A stretch of 64,000 bases of DNA, taken from the NCBI RefSeq assembly GCF_008274695.1, contig NZ_VTOU01000002.1, forward strand, positions 558,001-622,000, in the 5' to 3' direction. Each line of letters opens with the position of its first letter. Position 1 is the first letter of the stretch. Source of the DNA: Sphingomonas montanisoli. GTDB taxonomy: Bacteria > Pseudomonadota > Alphaproteobacteria > Sphingomonadales > Sphingomonadaceae. Below the pieces are notes generated by a model. That model was not told the DNA's origin, searched no databases, and saw only the letters and a program-made list of their open reading frames with translations. Below, one piece after another: positions 9,314 to 18,321 of the stretch. Made by a program: the position numbers and the translations under genes.

Positions 9314-10936
9314 CTACTTGAACAGCCCGCCCAAAATCCCGCGCACGAGTTGCCCGGCGATCCCGCCAGATTTGCTCCGGCTGCTCCCGAACACCGCCTT
9401 GCCCAGCTCGTTCGCAACCTGACGCCCCACCGATGAGGCGGCGGCGCGGGTGGCGGACTGGATCGCGCGGTCCATCGCGCTCGGCTGGGCCGCTTCGCGC
9501 GCGGCGGCGGCCTGCTGCCGCGCCTGCTCCTTGAGTTCGGCCTCGCGCTGCTTGGCCTCGACCTTGGCCTGTTCGGCGGCGGCCTTGTCGGCGGTCGCCT
9601 GCGCCTTGGCAGCATCGGCGGCGGCCGACGCGGCGGTTGCGCGCGCGGCAAGGATTTCTTCGGCGGATTCTCGATCGACCGCGTCGTCATATTTGCCGGT
9701 GACGGGGGAGATCGACACGAGCAACGCGCGCTCCTTCGTATCGACCGGGCCGAGCCGCGAGCGCGGCGGCGCGATCAGGCTGCGCTGGACGACGCCGGGC
9801 GATCCATCCTCCTGCAGCAGCGAGACGAGCGCCTCGCCAACCTTCAGTTCGGTGATCGCGGTGACGACGTTCAGATCGGGGTTGACGCGGAAGGTGTCGG
9901 CGGCGGCCGCGATCGCCTTCTGATCGCGCGGGGTGAAGGCGCGCAGGGCATGCTGGACGCGGTTGCCGAGCTGGGCTGCGACATCCTCGGGAATATCGAT
10001 CGGGTTCTGGGTGACGAAATAGACGCCCACGCCCTTCGATCGGATCAGGCGCACGACCTGTTCGATCTTGTCGGCCAGCGCCTTGGGGGCATCCTCAAAC
10101 AGCAGATGCGCCTCGTCGAAGAAGAAGACGAGCTTGGGCTTGTCGGGATCGCCGACCTCGGGGAGCGTCTGGAACAGCTCGCTCAGCAGCCACAGCAGGA
10201 AGGTCGCGTAGAGCTTGGGGCTCTGCATCAGCTTGTCGGCCGCCAGCACGTTGACGAAGCCGCGACCGTTATCGTCGACGCCCAGCATGTCGTGGATGTC
10301 GAGCGCGGGTTCGCCGAAGAAATGGTCGCCGCCCTGGCTCTCCAGCTGGAGTAACTGGCGCTGGATCGCGCCGACGCTGGGTTTGGTGACGTTGCCATAT
10401 TTGGCCGAAAGATCATCGGCATTCTGCGCGCACCAGGCGAGCATCGCCTGCAGATCGCCCAGGCCGAGCAACAGCAGACCCTGTTCGTCGGCGACGCGGA
10501 AGGCGATCGAGAGGACGCCTTCCTGCACCTCGTTCAGCCCCATCAGCCGCGCGAGGAGGAGCGGGCCCATTTCGCTGATCGTCGTGCGGATCGGGTGGCC
10601 CTGTTCGCCGTAGAGATCCCAGAAGATCGCCGGATTGTCGCCCCAGATGAAGTCCGGCATGCCGATATCGGCGGCGCGGGCGACCAGCTTGTCGGCATTC
10701 TTGGCGGTCGGCGATCCCGCCATGGCGATCCCGGCAAGATCGCCCTTCACGTCGGCCATGAAGACGGGGACGCCCAACTTCGAAAAGCTTTCGGCGATCC
10801 CCTGCAATGTCACCGTCTTGCCGGTCCCCGTCGCGCCCGCGATCAGGCCGTGTCGGTTCGCACGACGCAGGTTGAGATATTGGGGCGCCGCGCCGCCGCT
10901 GCCCGCGCCGATGAAGATGCCGCCTTCGTCCGCCAT
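9314..10936 (-). CDS. HerA-like ATPase (DUF853 family)
   Basis: A 540-residue P-loop ATPase of the HerA/FtsK superfamily. Walker A is GATGTGKT (residues 34-41). Walker B is [15 protein letters not shown], and [15 protein letters not shown] is the sensor region. An Ala/Lys/Glu-rich coiled coil (about 430-500) leads to a C-terminal Gly-rich tail. Homologs are annotated as helicase HerA-like; the cellular role is unsettled. ATG at 10936 has AAGGAGAAG upstream. Confidence 0.88.
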   Translation of the reverse strand: MADEGGIFIGAGSGGAAPQYLNLRRANRHGLIAGATGTGKTVTLQGIAESFSKLGVPVFMADVKGDLAGIAMAGSPTAKNADKLVARAADIGMPDFIWGDNPAIFWDLYGEQGHPIRTTISEMGPLLLARLMGLNEVQEGVLSIAFRVADEQGLLLLGLGDLQAMLAWCAQNADDLSAKYGNVTKPSVGAIQRQLLQLESQGGDHFFGEPALDIHDMLGVDDNGRGFVNVLAADKLMQSPKLYATFLLWLLSELFQTLPEVGDPDKPKLVFFFDEAHLLFEDAPKALADKIEQVVRLIRSKGVGVYFVTQNPIDIPEDVAAQLGNRVQHALRAFTPRDQKAIAAAADTFRVNPDLNVVTAITELKVGEALVSLLQEDGSPGVVQRSLIAPPRSRLGPVDTKERALLVSISPVTGKYDDAVDRESAEEILAARATAASAAADAAKAQATADKAAAEQAKVEAKQREAELKEQARQQAAAAREAAQPSAMDRAIQSATRAAASSVGRQVANELGKAVFGSSRSKSGGIAGQLVRGILGGLFK

Positions 10937-11120
10937 GTCCGCTTCTCCTTGGATCGCGAACCTAGCCGATGGCTTATTCGGGCGCCATCGGAGCGATGCG
11001 GCCTTTGCGCCATGTTGCAATTGCGTACACCGCCAACCCCGACCAGATGAACGCGAAGGCCACGAAGCGGACGGGGAGCGGCGGCTCGCCGCTTGCCCGG
11101 CGCCCCGCGTCCTGCGCTGC

Positions 11121-11909
11121 TTAGAGCAGCGCCCGCCACAGGCTGTAGACGCTCGTCGCGATCAGGATGAAGCCGACCAGTGTCAGCAGACGCTTGGCGG
11201 GAATGCGCTTCACCAGCAACGCACCAATCGGCGCGGCGAACAGGCCGCCGATGATCAGGCCGACGGCGGCGATCGTGAACGCTGCCAGGCCAAGGTTCAG
11301 GATGAACGTTGCCGAGATCGCGGTGGTCAGGAAGAATTCGACCGTGTTGACGGTGCCGATCGTCCGCCGCGGTTCGGTGCCCTGCACCAGCAGGTTCGAC
11401 GTCACGACCGGGCCCCAGCCGCCGCCGCCTGCCGCGTCGAGAAACCCGCCGACGAGGCCGAGCGGCGCGATGACACGCGCGGGCTTGTGCGCCGCGCCAT
11501 GATCCAGCTTCCACGCCTTCCACAGCAGATAGATGCCGATGCCGACCAGATAGGCCATGACGAACGGCCGCGTGACCGATCCGTCGATGTTCGACAGCAG
11601 ATAGGCGCCGCCGACCCCGCCCACGATTCCCGGGATGACGAGCCGCGAGAACAGCCGCCAGTCGACGTTGCGCTGATAGATATGGCTTATCGCCGAGGCG
11701 GCGGTGGTGAAGGTTTCCACCACGTGCACGCTCGCCGACGCGCGGGCCGGCGGCAGGCCGAGGACGCTGACCAGCATCGTATTGGTGATGACGCCGAACG
11801 CCATGCCGAGCGCCCCGTCGACGACCTGCGCCGCGAAGCCCACGCCGATGAAGGGGGCGATGGCCTGAAGCTGGGCGAACGTCAGTTCGGGAAGCGATAA
11901 GGAGAACAT
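11121..11909 (-). CDS. sulfite exporter TauE/SafE family permease
   Basis: A 262-residue polytopic membrane protein with about eight hydrophobic segments in two halves. It has the family signatures [16 protein letters not shown] and [17 protein letters not shown]. TauE/SafE proteins export sulfite or organosulfonates or take up sulfur compounds; the substrate here is unknown. The stop at 11121 is followed by an in-frame open stretch to 10974 (see findings). Confidence 0.87.
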   Translation of the reverse strand: MFSLSLPELTFAQLQAIAPFIGVGFAAQVVDGALGMAFGVITNTMLVSVLGLPPARASASVHVVETFTTAASAISHIYQRNVDWRLFSRLVIPGIVGGVGGAYLLSNIDGSVTRPFVMAYLVGIGIYLLWKAWKLDHGAAHKPARVIAPLGLVGGFLDAAGGGGWGPVVTSNLLVQGTEPRRTIGTVNTVEFFLTTAISATFILNLGLAAFTIAAVGLIIGGLFAAPIGALLVKRIPAKRLLTLVGFILIATSVYSLWRALL

Positions 11910-11934
11910 GTTCGGGCACTTACCTCAAAAGGAA

Positions 11935-11965
11935 GCCCGGCCAAGACAGAAGGGCTTGGCCGGGC
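11935..11965 (-). terminator. rho-independent terminator of the TonB receptor gene
   Basis: A perfect 11-bp stem, GCCCGGCCAAG with CTTGGCCGGGC (arms 11935-11945 and 11955-11965), lies just past the TonB-receptor stop. On the minus strand it is followed by TTCCTTTTG, a short U tract. Confidence 0.8.
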
Positions 11966-11987
11966 GCTAGAGGGACTTTGTCGAGGG

Positions 11988-14462
11988 TTAGAACTTCGCC
12001 TTGATCGTTCCGCCCCAGGTCCGGGGATCGCCGGTCTGGCCGGCGATCAGGCCGACATTGCCGGGGGCAACCTGCAGGTTTTCGATATAGTTCACGTCGA
12101 AGGCGTTGCGGACCCAGGCGAAGACATCGAAGCCCTCACCACGGAAGCCGGCGCGGAAGTTGGTCAGCGCATAGCCCTTCACGTTGGTATAGATCGAGGG
12201 CGAAGCGTTCGAGTTCCAACGGTTACGATAATTGCCGTCGACGCCCAGGTAGATCTGGCCTTCCTTCGCGAGCAGCTCGATCGGCGTGTTGACCTCGGCC
12301 CCGTAGGAGAAAGCCCACTTCGACACGCCCGGCAGCTGCTGGCCGGAGATGTCGCAGGCGCGCGGCGAAAGCGCGCCGGGGACGCCGGGCTGCGAGTAAT
12401 CCGGCGTGGCGTTGGCCGCCTGCGACGTGCCGCCCGACAGTTCGGGCGGGCAGGGGGCGTTGACGAACGTCTTATATTTGGCGTCGGTGTAGGCGCCGTT
12501 GGCGTAAGCGGTGAACCGGTCGCTGGTACGAATCTTGAAGTCCGCCTCGACGCCCTGCGAGCGCACCTTGCCCGCATTGGCCAGATAGCCGCGCACCGTG
12601 CCGAACTGACCACCGTTCACCGTCGCCTGGAAATTCTTGATGTCCGTGCGGAAGGCTGTGAGGTTGAAGGTCGCCAGACGGTTGAAGAACTGGGTCTTCA
12701 GGCCGATTTCGTAGTGGTTGACCGATTCCGGCTTCACCGTGCTGGCCGACAGATCGGGCACGTTCGCGGTCGTCAGCGGCAGGCCGTTCTGGTTGATGCC
12801 GACGGTCTTGAAGCTCTTGGCGTAGGTCGCATAGCCCAGCACGTCGCGCGCAAACTTGTAGTTCACGTTGAGATCGTAGCTGAAGTTCCACTTGCTGACC
12901 GACGGCGACGTGGTCTGCGGCTGATACACGCCGCACTGCGCGGCCAGAACCGTGCCGGCGGCCGGCGCGGGGGAGCAGCTGATCGCCGTGCCTGCGCCAT
13001 TGGTGACGACGCGCTGATAGAAGCCCGACTTCTTGTCGTAATTGATGCGCGCGCCCGGCTGGATCGTCAGCTTGTCGGTCAGCTTGTAGCTCGCCTGGCC
13101 GAACAGCGCGCCGCTCGTGCTCTTGAGATACTGGGTGTTGGTGGCGGTCAGGCCGTTGAGGATGCTCGGATCGTTGGCCTGAGCGCCCGTCAGGCTCCAG
13201 CGGCTGGCGTCCGGCCCCTGCTGTTCGGTGCCCTGCGTGTCGATTCGCTGCTTGAAGCCGAACAGACCGACCACGAAGTCGATCTTCTCGCCTTCCTGAT
13301 TGTAGCGGAATTCCTGGCTATACTGGTCCTGCTGCGACGGGTTCTGCGACCTGGACACGATCGACAGGCCGGTGAAGTCGCGGTCGTTCTCGGGCTTCCA
13401 GTCCCAGAAACGCCATGCGGTGATCGAGTGGAAGGTGCCGGCACCGACATCCCACTTCACCTTCAGCGATGCGCCGCCGATCTTGTTGCCGGCGTTCAGG
13501 TTCGCGTCGAGATCGGTCAGGCGCGCATAAGGATCGCGGCTGGGCACCGAATAGGGGCGGGTGGGGTTTGCGGCGTTATAGGCGGCGACCAGCCCGTCAT
13601 ATTGGCGGTTCAGCGCGCGCTGGGTGCGGCCGACGCGGACGAAGGTGGTACCGAAACCTTCCGGATCCTGCTTGCTGTAATCGCCCGACAGCGTGATGCT
13701 CAGATCTTCGCTGGGCTTGAACAGCAGGGTGCCACGCAGGCCCAGATTGTCTTGTTCGTTGATCCAGCGCTGGGTGCGCACGTTGTAGAGCGTGCCGCGA
13801 CGCGTGGTCGAAGCGACGGCGATACGGGCCGCGACGGTGTCCGAAATCGGGCCCGAGACCGCGCCCTTGGCCTGCTTGTAGTTAAGGTTGCCGACGGTCA
13901 GTTCGGCTGCGCCTTCGAAATCGAAGGTCGGCTGGTTGGTGGTGATGTTGATCGCGCCGGCGGTGGTGTTCTTGCCGTAGAGCGTGCCCTGCGGACCGCG
14001 CAGCACTTCGACCTGCGACACGTCGAGGAAGTCGAAGGTCGCGGCGGCGACGCGCGAATTATAGACGTCGTCGACATAGATGCCGACGCCCTGTTCAAAG
14101 CCGTCGCTGGTCAGGCCGAACGGCACGCCAAGGCCACGGATGTTGACCGAGGTGTTGCGCGGGTTGGTCGTATAGACCTGCAGCGTCGGCGCGAGCTGCT
14201 GCAGCTTGACGACGTTGAAATTGCCGGTGGCTTCGATGCTGTCGCCGCGTATCACCGAGATCGCCAGCGGCACTTCCTGCGCGGCTTCGTTCTTGCGGCG
14301 CGCGGTCACGACGATCACGTCACCGGAAAGCGAGCGGGCTTCGGGGGTGTCGGATTGATCCGCCGCCGGGGCCGTCTGCTGGATCGCTGCCTGTTCGGCA
14401 TGGGCCGATGTCGCAAGCACAAGGGTTGCCACTCCTGCCAGAAGCAAGGCGCGCATATTCAT
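11988..14462 (-). CDS. TonB-dependent receptor
   Basis: An 824-residue outer-membrane receptor. A signal peptide (ends AHA, about residue 22) is followed by a TonB-box-like DVIVVTARRKNEAAQEVP. The plug domain has NIRGLGVP and VEVLRGPQGTLYGKNTTAGAINI, then a 22-strand barrel ends in aromatic KAKF. It imports a large ligand using TonB energy. The ligand is unknown: no siderophore-synthesis, catabolic or FecI-type neighbours are visible. It is of the type expanded in sphingomonads. The 5' region holds an inverted repeat at 14568-14619. Confidence 0.93.
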   Translation of the reverse strand: MNMRALLLAGVATLVLATSAHAEQAAIQQTAPAADQSDTPEARSLSGDVIVVTARRKNEAAQEVPLAISVIRGDSIEATGNFNVVKLQQLAPTLQVYTTNPRNTSVNIRGLGVPFGLTSDGFEQGVGIYVDDVYNSRVAAATFDFLDVSQVEVLRGPQGTLYGKNTTAGAINITTNQPTFDFEGAAELTVGNLNYKQAKGAVSGPISDTVAARIAVASTTRRGTLYNVRTQRWINEQDNLGLRGTLLFKPSEDLSITLSGDYSKQDPEGFGTTFVRVGRTQRALNRQYDGLVAAYNAANPTRPYSVPSRDPYARLTDLDANLNAGNKIGGASLKVKWDVGAGTFHSITAWRFWDWKPENDRDFTGLSIVSRSQNPSQQDQYSQEFRYNQEGEKIDFVVGLFGFKQRIDTQGTEQQGPDASRWSLTGAQANDPSILNGLTATNTQYLKSTSGALFGQASYKLTDKLTIQPGARINYDKKSGFYQRVVTNGAGTAISCSPAPAAGTVLAAQCGVYQPQTTSPSVSKWNFSYDLNVNYKFARDVLGYATYAKSFKTVGINQNGLPLTTANVPDLSASTVKPESVNHYEIGLKTQFFNRLATFNLTAFRTDIKNFQATVNGGQFGTVRGYLANAGKVRSQGVEADFKIRTSDRFTAYANGAYTDAKYKTFVNAPCPPELSGGTSQAANATPDYSQPGVPGALSPRACDISGQQLPGVSKWAFSYGAEVNTPIELLAKEGQIYLGVDGNYRNRWNSNASPSIYTNVKGYALTNFRAGFRGEGFDVFAWVRNAFDVNYIENLQVAPGNVGLIAGQTGDPRTWGGTIKAKF

Positions 14463-14567
14463 TCTCCCCGAAAGAAGTCTCTTTAGACTGTCACTATCCT
14501 CGATGCGCCCGGACGGGCGGCACCAGCAGGGATCCGAACCCCTTCATCTCCCTGTCGACCCCTACTT

Positions 14568-14619
14568 ATCTCTACTGGATCGAGAGAGAAGAAAGAAAAT
14601 CTATCATTTGAGTAGAGAT
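14568..14619. promoter_or_regulatory. inverted repeat upstream of the TonB receptor
   Basis: ATCTCTACT (14568-14576) is mirrored by AGTAGAGAT (14611-14619), with an A/G-rich 34-nt spacer in otherwise GC-rich DNA, about 106-157 bp upstream of the receptor start. It could be an operator or an mRNA hairpin; function is inferred from symmetry and position only. Confidence 0.4.
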
Positions 14620-14703
14620 GGTTTGACGACAGCCTTTTCGCGCCCGGCGCGAACGCGTGGGTGGCCTCGGTCGTTCCTATGAGTTTTGGTGATGAAACGC
14701 CCG

Positions 14704-14871
14704 TCAGGCGGGCTGAACGCCGTCCGCTTCGACATGGCCCGGCGCGGTTTCGACGCCGACGAGGCGCACGCGCTTTTCGACCAGATCGACCGGCGTGCGG
14801 TGCAGTTCCAGGCTGTAGGTGCCGCCCGAATCGCGCTTCAGCACGAAGCCGCCGCCATCACGCAACAGCAT
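14704..14871 (-). CDS. small DUF5818-like protein
   Basis: A 55-residue minimum frame with MLLRDGGGFVLKRDSGGTY, LELHRTPVDLVEKRVRLVG and HVEADGV, matching the compact beta-barrel pattern I recall for DUF5818 proteins of sphingomonads. It lies directly downstream of pyrF on the same strand. Coding continues upstream of the ATG at 14871 (NTPVDETG) into the pyrF stop with no ATG, GTG or TTG, so the true start may be a CTG overlapping pyrF. The family name is from memory of the pattern. Confidence 0.55.
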   Translation of the reverse strand: MLLRDGGGFVLKRDSGGTYSLELHRTPVDLVEKRVRLVGVETAPGHVEADGVQPA

Positions 14872-14894
14872 GCCGGTCTCATCGACAGGCGTAT

Positions 14895-15572
14895 TCAGAG
14901 CGTCGCCTCGATCGCGCGGGCGGCGGCGTCGGGGTCTTCGGCCTGGGTGATCGGGCGGCCGATGACGAGGATCGAGGCACCGGCGTCCATCGCCTGGCGC
15001 GGCGTCATCATCCGCTTCTGATCGCCGACCTGGCTGCCCACGGGGCGAATGCCGGGAATGACGAAATGGCCGTGCGGCCAGATCTTCTTGGCGGCGGCCA
15101 CTTCATTGCCCGAACATACGACGCCGTCGACGCCGGCTTCCTTGGCAAGCCGGGTCAGCCGTTCGACCTGTGCATGCGGATCGCCGTCGATCACGCCGAT
15201 CGCGTTCAGATCGTCGCCGTCGAGGCTGGTCAGGACGGTAACCGCGACCACCTTGGTGCCCACCGGCGCCGCCGCCTTGGCGTCCTCCATCATCGCGCGC
15301 CCGCCCGCGGCGTGGACGGTCAGGATCGCGGGGTTGAGCCCGTTGAGCGCCTGCACCGCTTTCGCGACGGTGTTGGGAATGTCGTGCAGCTTCAGGTCGA
15401 GGAAGATCGGCAGGCCGATCGCGGCGATCTCGCGCACGCCGGCATGACCGTTGGCACAGAAGAATTCGAGGCCCAGCTTCAATCCGCCGACATGGTTCTT
15501 CACCTTGGCCGCGATCGCCTTGGCGCGGGCGAGGTCGGGCGTGTCGATGGCAACGTAGATCGGGCTTCGCAT
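14895..15572 (-). CDS. pyrF: orotidine 5'-phosphate decarboxylase
   Basis: A 225-residue TIM-barrel enzyme that converts OMP to UMP, the last step of de novo pyrimidine synthesis. The catalytic block is intact: FLDLKLHDIPNTV, with Asp/Lys/Asp. The phosphate-binding IPGIRP and the C-terminal LVIGRPITQAEDP are also present. ATG at 15572 lies 2 bp from the lapA-like stop, so the two genes form an operon. Confidence 0.95.
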   Translation of the reverse strand: MRSPIYVAIDTPDLARAKAIAAKVKNHVGGLKLGLEFFCANGHAGVREIAAIGLPIFLDLKLHDIPNTVAKAVQALNGLNPAILTVHAAGGRAMMEDAKAAAPVGTKVVAVTVLTSLDGDDLNAIGVIDGDPHAQVERLTRLAKEAGVDGVVCSGNEVAAAKKIWPHGHFVIPGIRPVGSQVGDQKRMMTPRQAMDAGASILVIGRPITQAEDPDAAARAIEATL

Positions 15573-15574
15573 CG

Positions 15575-15880
15575 TCAATCCAGGATCGGGGTGGCGGGGA
15601 CGGGAACGGGGCTCGTTTCGTCCCCGATGCTCCCCTCCGTCAACCCCGCATTGCGCTCCATCGACGCAATCCGCCGCTTGGCGCGCCAGCGTTCGGTGCG
15701 CAGCATGGCGTAGGTTGGCAGGAAGCCGGCCAGCACAGCCAGCACCAGCAGCACGGGCAGCTTGATGTCGAGGACCAGGTCCGCCCACAGCCGGATCGTC
15801 ACCGGTGCCCAGTTTGCGCGCGCAAAAGCCGCCAGCACCACCGCCAGGATCGCCCAGAACAGGATCTTCAGGAACTGCAT
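15575..15880 (-). CDS. LapA family (DUF1049) membrane protein
   Basis: A 101-residue protein with two hydrophobic helices (about 5-22 and 42-60), separated by WAPVTIRLWADLVLDIKLP and followed by a basic and then acidic cytosolic tail. It matches LapA/DUF1049, a small inner-membrane protein linked to LPS assembly in enterobacteria. Two base pairs separate it from pyrF, the usual alphaproteobacterial pairing. Confidence 0.85.
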   Translation of the reverse strand: MQFLKILFWAILAVVLAAFARANWAPVTIRLWADLVLDIKLPVLLVLAVLAGFLPTYAMLRTERWRAKRRIASMERNAGLTEGSIGDETSPVPVPATPILD

Positions 15881-15933
15881 CCGGCCACCTTATGGCTGTT
15901 GGTTGCAGATTGCCACTGGCTCGTCGCTCTCTG

Positions 15934-15957
15934 ATCCTCCCCCGCCAGGGGGAGGAT
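15934..15957. repeat. 24-bp dispersed palindrome, copy 1
   Basis: ATCCTCCCCC-GCCA-GGGGGAGGAT lies between lapA and the patatin gene. The same sequence occurs at 19686-19709, and its reverse complement at 60523-60546. It may act as a terminator. Confidence 0.75.
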
Positions 15958-15963
15958 AAGGGA

Positions 15964-18243
15964 TTACCCGATCTCCGCCGCCAGGGCGTCGAGCAGCGGA
16001 TCGGCCAGCCGCCCGCGCTCCTCGGTGATGACCGCGTGGAACAGGGCGCGCTTGATGTCGGCGATCTCTTCGGCGGGGATGATCGTCGCGTCGGGCAGGG
16101 TGGAGACGATCAGGTCGATCATCCGCTCCGCTCCGTGAAGACGCCCCCACAAATAATCGTTCTCGCGATAGGCGCGCGAGAAGAAGGCGCCGAAGCAGTT
16201 GAACTCCACCCCGCGCAACGTGGCCGCCGCGCCACCCTTGCGGATCGACCCCGCATCGTCGGGCGAGATGCGATCGACCTTGATCGCGTGAAATTCCTGC
16301 GCGCCCTGCGGCCGGAGCAGTGAGAGGGTCGCCAGATCGTAGAAGGTGAAGCCCAGATAAGCGAGCAGCAGCGTCTTGCGGTCGCCGCGCGAGAGGCGGG
16401 GCAGGGCGGCGGCGATCCGCTGGTCGGTCGCGTCGTCGATCGTCTCGATCGCGCGAAACGATCCGATCGCCGCGATCGCGGTGGCGATATCGCCGATCGC
16501 GCCGCGCGCCGCGCCCGCCACAGGGCTGGGATAATGATCGCGCATCTGCATATCGAGATAGGGCGCGAGCGATTCGTAGATTGCGGTGCGTGCCGCCTCG
16601 ATCGCTTTCGGTTCGCTTTCCCCGCTGGCCTCGATGTCGGTCAGTCGATCGGCCAGGAAGCGCAGCCGGCGGATGCGATAACCCAGGTCGTGGGCCTTGA
16701 GGAAGTCGATCACCGGATCGGCCGTCGTGTCGTCGCCCAGGGCCCGGATCTGCGTGCCCACCGCCGCCCGGATCATGCGCAGCTCGGCCGGCTCGTCGAA
16801 CCCGCCGAGCTGGGCGATCATGTCGGTCAGGTCATCGCCGATCGTGGCGAGTTTCAGGTGAATATAGCCCGCATAAGCGAAGCCCGCCTGCTTCGCCGCC
16901 AGTTCGTGCGAGCGCAGGCGCCAGCTGCGCACGCGATCGGTGCTGGGGCGATAGAGCAGCAGGACGTTGCCCATCGTGCTTTCGACCGCCTCGTTCACCT
17001 CGCCACGGATTGCGGCGATGATATGCTTGGTCTGCTCGATCCGCCGCGACCGCGCCTCGATCGCCTCCAGATTGTCGTGGATCGGCTGTTCGCGCGGGAT
17101 GGTGGAAAGCGCGCCGAAGATGGTGGCTACGAAGCCCGGCTTCTCGCCGCTCAGCTTGCCCGCGATGATCGGATTGCCCAGTGTCGGATCGATATAGACG
17201 AAGCGGCGGTCGACCTCGCGTCGCGCGGGTCGGTTGCGCAGCGCGTCGATCGCGGGGCGGAAGGGGGCGTTGGCCAGCACCGATCCGTCGATCAGCACCA
17301 CATCCTCGGCCCTTCGCGTCTCCCCGACCTGCAGCAGATTGGCAAGGAACGCGGCGCGATCGGGCCATTTGCGCTTCCGCTCGGCCAGCACATCGTCGAT
17401 CTCGGTCACGGTGAAGGGCGGGAAGGCGCCGGGGAAGCTCGCGGTCGCGCGGCCGGCGAAGGTCAGCGCGGCGATATCGCCCAGCACGCGATCGGTGCGG
17501 CCATGATCCGAAAAGCCGATCGTCAGCCGGTGCTCGCGCTCTTCGGCGATGGCGGGGCTGTGGAGCGCCAGGTGCTGGCGGTGCCCGTGGAAGTCGGTGG
17601 CGGTGACGCTCAGGTCGATCGGCTGGCGTCGCGGCAGCAGCGGTGAGCCCGCGGGTTGCGCGCTCATCGCTTCGAACGCGTCGAGGATCAGGCGGGTGAA
17701 GGTCTTGCCCCCGAAGGGCGGGTGGAACCAGCGCGCGCGTACGAACAGCGATAGCTTGCGCCGCACCTCGGCGCGCGTCTCCGGCGCGACGGTGCGCTCG
17801 ACCGTGCTGCCCCGCCGCCGCGTCAGCATCCACGCGATCGGCAACGCCCACAGGCGGGTGAGGCGGGTCAGCGGGCGCGCATCGGGATCGATCAGCTGCT
17901 CGACATCGGCATTTTCGAGCCACAGCTTCGTCAGCGGCTCGAGCGACTGGCCGGTCGCGATCGCCTGACCCAGGAACAGGCCGTTTAGCCCACCCGCGCT
18001 CGCGCCCGCGATCACGTCTATCAGCACCATCAGCTTCAGGTCGCCTTCGGCGGCGATCCGCTGGAGCAGGCCGTGATAGACCGCCTCGCTGCCGTCGATC
18101 ACGGTCGGCGCCGGCTCGCCGGCATGGAACGCCCGGCTCGCGCGCGCCAGCCGCCACAGCTCCTTGGTGATCCCGTGCATGTAAACGGCCAGGCTGATCC
18201 CGCCATAGCAGACCAGCGCGAGCCGCAGCTCCTTCTCCCTCAT
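15964..18243 (-). CDS. patatin-like phospholipase (TIGR03607-type)
   Basis: A 759-residue protein with an N-terminal patatin domain: oxyanion segment YGGISLAVYMHG (about 13-24), nucleophile GASAGG (Ser82) and the catalytic-Asp block IDGSVLANAPF. A long C-terminal DUF3376-like region follows. Patatins hydrolyse acyl chains from lipids. The large bacterial form has no firmly known role. ATG at 18243 (MREKELRLAL) is the family start. It is divergent from radA, sharing a 78-bp promoter region. Confidence 0.88.
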   Translation of the reverse strand: MREKELRLALVCYGGISLAVYMHGITKELWRLARASRAFHAGEPAPTVIDGSEAVYHGLLQRIAAEGDLKLMVLIDVIAGASAGGLNGLFLGQAIATGQSLEPLTKLWLENADVEQLIDPDARPLTRLTRLWALPIAWMLTRRRGSTVERTVAPETRAEVRRKLSLFVRARWFHPPFGGKTFTRLILDAFEAMSAQPAGSPLLPRRQPIDLSVTATDFHGHRQHLALHSPAIAEEREHRLTIGFSDHGRTDRVLGDIAALTFAGRATASFPGAFPPFTVTEIDDVLAERKRKWPDRAAFLANLLQVGETRRAEDVVLIDGSVLANAPFRPAIDALRNRPARREVDRRFVYIDPTLGNPIIAGKLSGEKPGFVATIFGALSTIPREQPIHDNLEAIEARSRRIEQTKHIIAAIRGEVNEAVESTMGNVLLLYRPSTDRVRSWRLRSHELAAKQAGFAYAGYIHLKLATIGDDLTDMIAQLGGFDEPAELRMIRAAVGTQIRALGDDTTADPVIDFLKAHDLGYRIRRLRFLADRLTDIEASGESEPKAIEAARTAIYESLAPYLDMQMRDHYPSPVAGAARGAIGDIATAIAAIGSFRAIETIDDATDQRIAAALPRLSRGDRKTLLLAYLGFTFYDLATLSLLRPQGAQEFHAIKVDRISPDDAGSIRKGGAAATLRGVEFNCFGAFFSRAYRENDYLWGRLHGAERMIDLIVSTLPDATIIPAEEIADIKRALFHAVITEERGRLADPLLDALAAEIG

Positions 18244-18321
18244 GCGTGCGATGTCACATCTGCGGTTGCGCTTTTCAAGCTGCGAGCTATGTTCCCCATA
18301 CGTTCGCAAACGGGGTTCGCG

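Noticed and set aside
12714-14486. 590-codon plus-strand frame opposite the TonB receptor
   Set aside because: Antisense shadow of an unambiguous receptor with signal peptide, plug and barrel.
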